Source of the DNA: Chaetomium olivaceum | Lineage: Eukaryota; Ascomycota; Sordariomycetes; Sordariales; Chaetomiaceae | Length of the DNA: 64,000 nt | Assembly: GCA_039881045.1 (NCBI GenBank) | Contig: JAYWVB010000019.1 | Coordinates: 186,001-250,000, forward strand | Reading direction: 5' to 3' | Shown: piece by piece, positions 59,810 through 64,000 of the stretch | How positions within the stretch are numbered: position 1 is the stretch's first letter | Layout: each line of letters opens with the position of its first letter | The notes under the pieces: generated by a model | What the model was told of the DNA's origin: nothing | Databases searched by the model: none | The model's input: only the letters and a program-made list of their open reading frames with translations | Position numbers and translations under genes: made by a program

Positions 59810-62800
59810 ATGGGTGAGTCGCAAATGCATTTTATTTGATTTGTTTTTTTCTTCTGTCGCCTCCCTGCAAACCGACCGAATCGCCAAACTTCAGACGATA
59901 CATCCCACCCTCCCTTTCACCCCTCCTTCCCAAGGCCTTGTGACGCTGCCACACAGGCCGAGTCGCTCGCTAATGTCGCCGCTGTCTCCGTCTCCGTGCG
60001 GTTTCAACTGTACCCCACATGACTTTACGCTCGGCACAATTAGGATGCAGCTAGTCATGATCGAGGAGGTTGATGTTTCGCAGACCTTGCCATACTGACC
60101 AGTACAGCTCCGTCTCAGACGACGTTGCCGGACCACGAACCCTTGAAGTTTTCGCCTCGCACGGTTTCTCGACTCGACGAGGAGGATGAAGACGATTGGC
60201 AAAAGACGATACGCCCGGTAGGCTTGGGCTCTCGAAGTGTTGCCCACTCGCGCGAGTCGTCCATAGAAAAACTCCAGCGCCCCGACCTCATCACACAGCT
60301 TCCGCCGCCGCGATCACATGTGGCGTCGCGAAGCGCCCTCGGAGGTGTTATAGAGCGCGTTGTGGACCCGAAAGCATCCACCTACGGACACCATCGACAG
60401 ACATCCATCGTCCATGGCATTGGCATTCATCATTCTAGGAACGGGAGCCTCGCTAGTTCCTCCTCCAGCCCCCTTAGCCCGCAGATGATTGCTGCGGCTG
60501 GGGCTGGCCTCACGCCAGACAGGGCAGAAATGCACTCCTTCCCGCGCCTCGACAGCGATTCTTCTTCGCTAGGGCCGCGGCCGGCAACCGCGCTCTCCGG
60601 AACTACCCTCGCGTCGATGCCCAACAATCTCCCCGAACGGTCCTCCTCAGCCGCGGCCGGCGAGATTGGTGGTCAGATGTCTGCGCGAGGGAAGATGGAG
60701 AGGAGGCACAGCGGCAAGTCTCGGCGCGACCATGCGCCTCACCACTCACATTCTTCGCGCCACAAAGACGAGCAGAAGACCGTTGGCGAATACGCCCTCC
60801 ATGTCTTGTTCACGTCCTTCATCGCGCAGGCGGAAGAGAAGTTGAACGAATGCATCACGGTCCCGTTCGAGCCAGAGCCAAATGTAGAACAAATATGCGG
60901 ACCCGGCAGAGACCCTGGCTTTGATCAGCTCATTGTGGCCCTTGGACATATCGCTAAGCAAAAGCCCAGACCGCTGATTGACTCGATGATGCTCTGGAGA
61001 AAAAGCAAGAGCGACGCGGCCAACGAGGCCCGAACCCAACTCCAGCAGTCGCGGATCTACCCTCCTCCTCCCGGACCGCTGCAGAGGCGTAACACAGAGC
61101 CGATGCAGCCGGCCGCGGGGGGCGCCGCGCCAGAGGCTCACCCCGGCGGCCAGATGTCGCTAGCTGCAAAGCAGGAATATGTTGCTCAGGCCGAGCGCCG
61201 TTCAACTGTCTCTATTTATGTGCTCTGCCGCGTCCTTCTCGAGGTGTGGACGCAGAGCACCCTGGCTTCCATCACTCCGGAAATGGAGGACAAGCTCGAG
61301 AACATCATATTCGGTCAACTCAAGATTTCCGATACCGAGCAGCTGATGGTCTCGCCGCTGAAACTGTCTAATTGGAATCTCTTCGCCCAGCTCATGGGTG
61401 TCATGAGCGAGATTAGCTTCACCACCGTGACCGACCGCTTCACTGCCGATCTCGACCGCTCGTTGCAAGAGCTCAATGCTAAGGGCCCGGCGTCGTCGCC
61501 TCGAGATCTTGAAAACAAGATGGAGCTCGTACTGGGAGGGATGAAGCATCTCCGCATAAAGACTTCCCCAGAGGATGCCTGGGACCGGTCTTGCGAGTTT
61601 CTGGCCACGCTCGGGAAGTTATTCAGCCGGTCCCACGGACCCAAGGTAAAATCGGCCTTCTGCCAGGTTCTCGAGATGCTTGTGCTTCCCATAGCCGCCA
61701 AGGCGACCAACAGCGACATCGCGCATCCGAAGTGGAACGAAGTGCTGGCCACCGTCGGACCGCGGCTGGCGCAGATGTTTGTTAAGCCGCGCCACTGGCA
61801 GTGCACCTTTCCCCTGACCGCCACCATGCTGTGTGTCTCTCCGCCCGATACGTTTGTTAGTCAATGGCTGCAGTTGATCTACCCGCTACAGCCGCGGCTC
61901 AAAGATCGTTCCACCCGGCCGCTTTGCTTCCAGGTCATATCAAGACTCGTGTGGACCTACCTCTACCGCGCCAACGACAGTTCCTCGGGCATGACCAGGA
62001 GGTTGGACGAAATCTTGAAGACCGTTCTCCCTAATGCTAAGAGGACTTTGATTGCCACGGATACTGCCATCATCGATCCGTTGATTCAAATCATCAGATT
62101 CATTGGTTACAAACACCCGGAGTATTGCTTCCGAACCATCATCTTCCCTCTAGTCAATGCCGATCTCTTCACCTCTAATAAGGAGCTCAAGATCGAGCAG
62201 CTTGATCCCGACCGGATCGTCGTTGGGATTCGGGCCTTCCTTACCATCATGTCGGACCTCGAGAAGGGTGACAAGGGCCGGCCTCCGTTCCCGCAGTCGT
62301 ATGCGCCTCCGCCTCCCTTCCCCGATCGTGTGCCCCCGACGTCGCCCGTTTTCGGTTCGCCGCGTGACCTTCCCTCCGTTGCTTGGGCGGCCTTGTCGGG
62401 CGGCGAGAGGCTATCGAAACCAGTCTCAGTTTCCGCGCTCTCCGAGAACGTCAGGGACTATTACTCCCGATTCTGCGAGATCCTTGGCAAGATCAGCATT
62501 ATCTGCGACAACACGTTTGGAGGACAGGCTGCCCTGGACGAGAAATTTGACAAGATAGAAAAGTACAACAGCCCAGGGCCTAAAACACCTATCACCGACA
62601 CCTTTAACTTCTCGCGCCGGGACGACCATCTCAACCCTCATGATCAGAAACAAGCCTTTTACGAACTCCTTCACGTAGCTGTCCAGGCCCTCCCGCGGTG
62701 TCTGTCATCCGATATACCCTTCAACACCCTCATCAACCTTCTCTGTACCGGAACGGCGCATGTCCAACACAACATCGCAGAGTCATCGGCGCAGTCTCTC

Positions 62801-64000
62801 AAGGCCATTGCCCGCCAGTCACACGCTCACCAAGTGACGATGGGGTTTGCGCGCTTCATCTTCAACTTTGATGACCGCTACTCTACCATGTCGGATGGAG
62901 GCATGCTGGGACCGGGACACATCGAGAAGACTCTCAAACTATACATCGAGCTTCTCCACATTTGGATCGAGGAGATCAAGCTGAAGACTAAGAACGCCGC
63001 AGATGAGAGCGGCGAATCCAGCGTCGCTGACAAGAGGAGCATCAAACTCGACCTGTCGAGTGTATGGGCCGAGGTCGATCAAGTGGAAGCACACGGACTG
63101 TTCTTCCTTTGTTCCCAATCTCGAAGCGTGCGGTTCTATGCCGTTAATGTTCTACGCCTGATCACCGATTTTGACGCGGTTCTGAGGAAGCCTAGCGGTC
63201 GCGAGAAGGACACCCCGAGACTCATCGACATTCTTGAAAACGACTCGATGCAGGTCATGAGTTTCAACGACGAGCAGCTCTCTGTAGCTGAGCGGAGCAG
63301 ACTGCAGCGAGGGATGCAAAACACGAATAGCCAGGGGGCGCTAGTCGAGCTCTGCACCAGCGAAGTGTCGTACGACACCACCTTGTGGTTCAAGATCTTC
63401 CCCAACTTTATCCGCATCGCCTTCGACAAGTGCCCTTTCGCCATCACACTGAGTCGCGATCTCATTTGCGAGCGGATACTTCAGCTGTACAAGGTCATCA
63501 CGGTACTATCAGAGCCACCGCGAGAGCACCGAGGCCAGTTCTATGCAGAGCCCAGCAGTGCTCGCATGACGGGGAAGACCCCGACGACACATCCGGGGGT
63601 CGTCATAGAACAGTGGAAGCTCTATCTCGTTTTTGCCTGCACCACCCTGGCAGATCCTGGCAGCGCCCAGCCTAGCGGAGCGCAGGACGGCCAACACGGG
63701 CGAAAGGGATCCAAGTCGTCATCGGCGGCGGAGAAGATCGGCTCGGCAAGGACGCTCTTCAAGTACCTGAACCCCATGCTTTCCGCCTCGTCCGCGCCCA
63801 TCCGGGAGGCGGTGGTCATCGCTATGGGATCTATCAACATCCACATTTACCGCACACTGCTTGAAGAGCTCCAGGGACAGGTGTCGCGCTGCAATGATGA
63901 CGCGCGGCAGCGCATTCATCAGCGCACCAACAGCAGTCCGAGACGGAATCGCAAGATGGATATCCTGCGAACGGAAATCACTCATGTGTATAAGCTCACT
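59810..64000 (+). CDS. TAO3: Cell morphogenesis protein Tao3/Pag1 (Furry family), 5' part
   Basis: Exons 59810-59813 (ATG G), 59895-60000 and 60103 to beyond the right edge, still open at 64000, so at least 1336 residues. The second exon reads DDTSHPPF...DAATQAESLANVA; its donor (GTTTCA) is unusual, so the 5' model is tentative. The third exon opens TAPSQTTLPDHEPLKFSPRT and LDEEDEDDWQ. The Furry/Tao3 helical-repeat body follows: QTKTVGEYALHVLFTSF region, AEEKLNECI, CRVLLEVWTQ, YKHPEYCFRTIIFPL and SVRFYAVNVLRLITDFD. Homologues scaffold the NDR kinase (Cbk1/COT-1) RAM or MOR network controlling polarity and hyphal growth. Confidence 0.9.

Overview
The window reads as nuclear DNA of a filamentous ascomycete, most likely a Sordariomycete and possibly a member of the Sordariales. 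The evidence is short GT-AG introns (about 45-100 nt) with CTAAC/CTGAC-like branch sites, GC-rich coding DNA, fungal-specific families (a CYSTM peptide, a SigF/SnoaL-like NTF2 protein, a CSC1-type channel, Tsc1) and a repeat tract carrying RIP-like G-to-A changes. No tRNA, rRNA, CRISPR array or bacterial-style operon was found. All gene models were spliced by eye and exon phases were checked by hand.

Layout. 0.6-23 kb is mainly single-copy genes: a DJ-1/PfpI protein (-), hamartin/Tsc1 (+), a single-pass membrane protein with an Arg/Ser-rich tail (+), an NTF2-like protein (+), a CSC1/OSCA-type channel (-), an FAD monooxygenase (+), a CYSTM peptide (-), the riboflavin enzyme Rib7 (+) and an NCS1 nucleobase permease (-). 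23-40 kb is a repeat-rich island. It holds a 5'-truncated LINE inside a larger inverted-repeat element, a mutated LINE gag relic, several dispersed and tandem repeats, and five genes: a 48-residue zinc-ribbon protein, a 619-residue membrane-anchored protein of unknown function, two PAQR receptors sharing intron positions, and a three-exon orphan gene. 40-64 kb returns to housekeeping genes: Sec1 (+), the proteasome subunit Rpn1 (-), the RIO2 kinase (+), an RBMS-type two-RRM protein (-), NADPH-cytochrome P450 reductase (-) and the 5' part of Tao3/Pag1/Furry (+), which runs off the right edge.

The conserved genes cover TORC1 control (Tsc1), secretion (Sec1), proteolysis (Rpn1), 40S maturation (Rio2), P450 electron supply (CPR), riboflavin synthesis (Rib7, which feeds the flavins of CPR and the monooxygenase) and polarity (Tao3). 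They look like ordinary neighbours, not a cluster. No secondary-metabolite cluster or defence system is evident.

Sequence quality. At least seven otherwise sound genes, and the LINE, are broken by small indels, mostly one base in a G, C or A run. In all six of these genes with a single break, the total exon length is off from a multiple of three by exactly the amount inferred. This favours base-calling errors over seven independent gene deaths. The CSC1-like gene has several breaks, one of them a 4-bp duplication, and is the best candidate for real decay.
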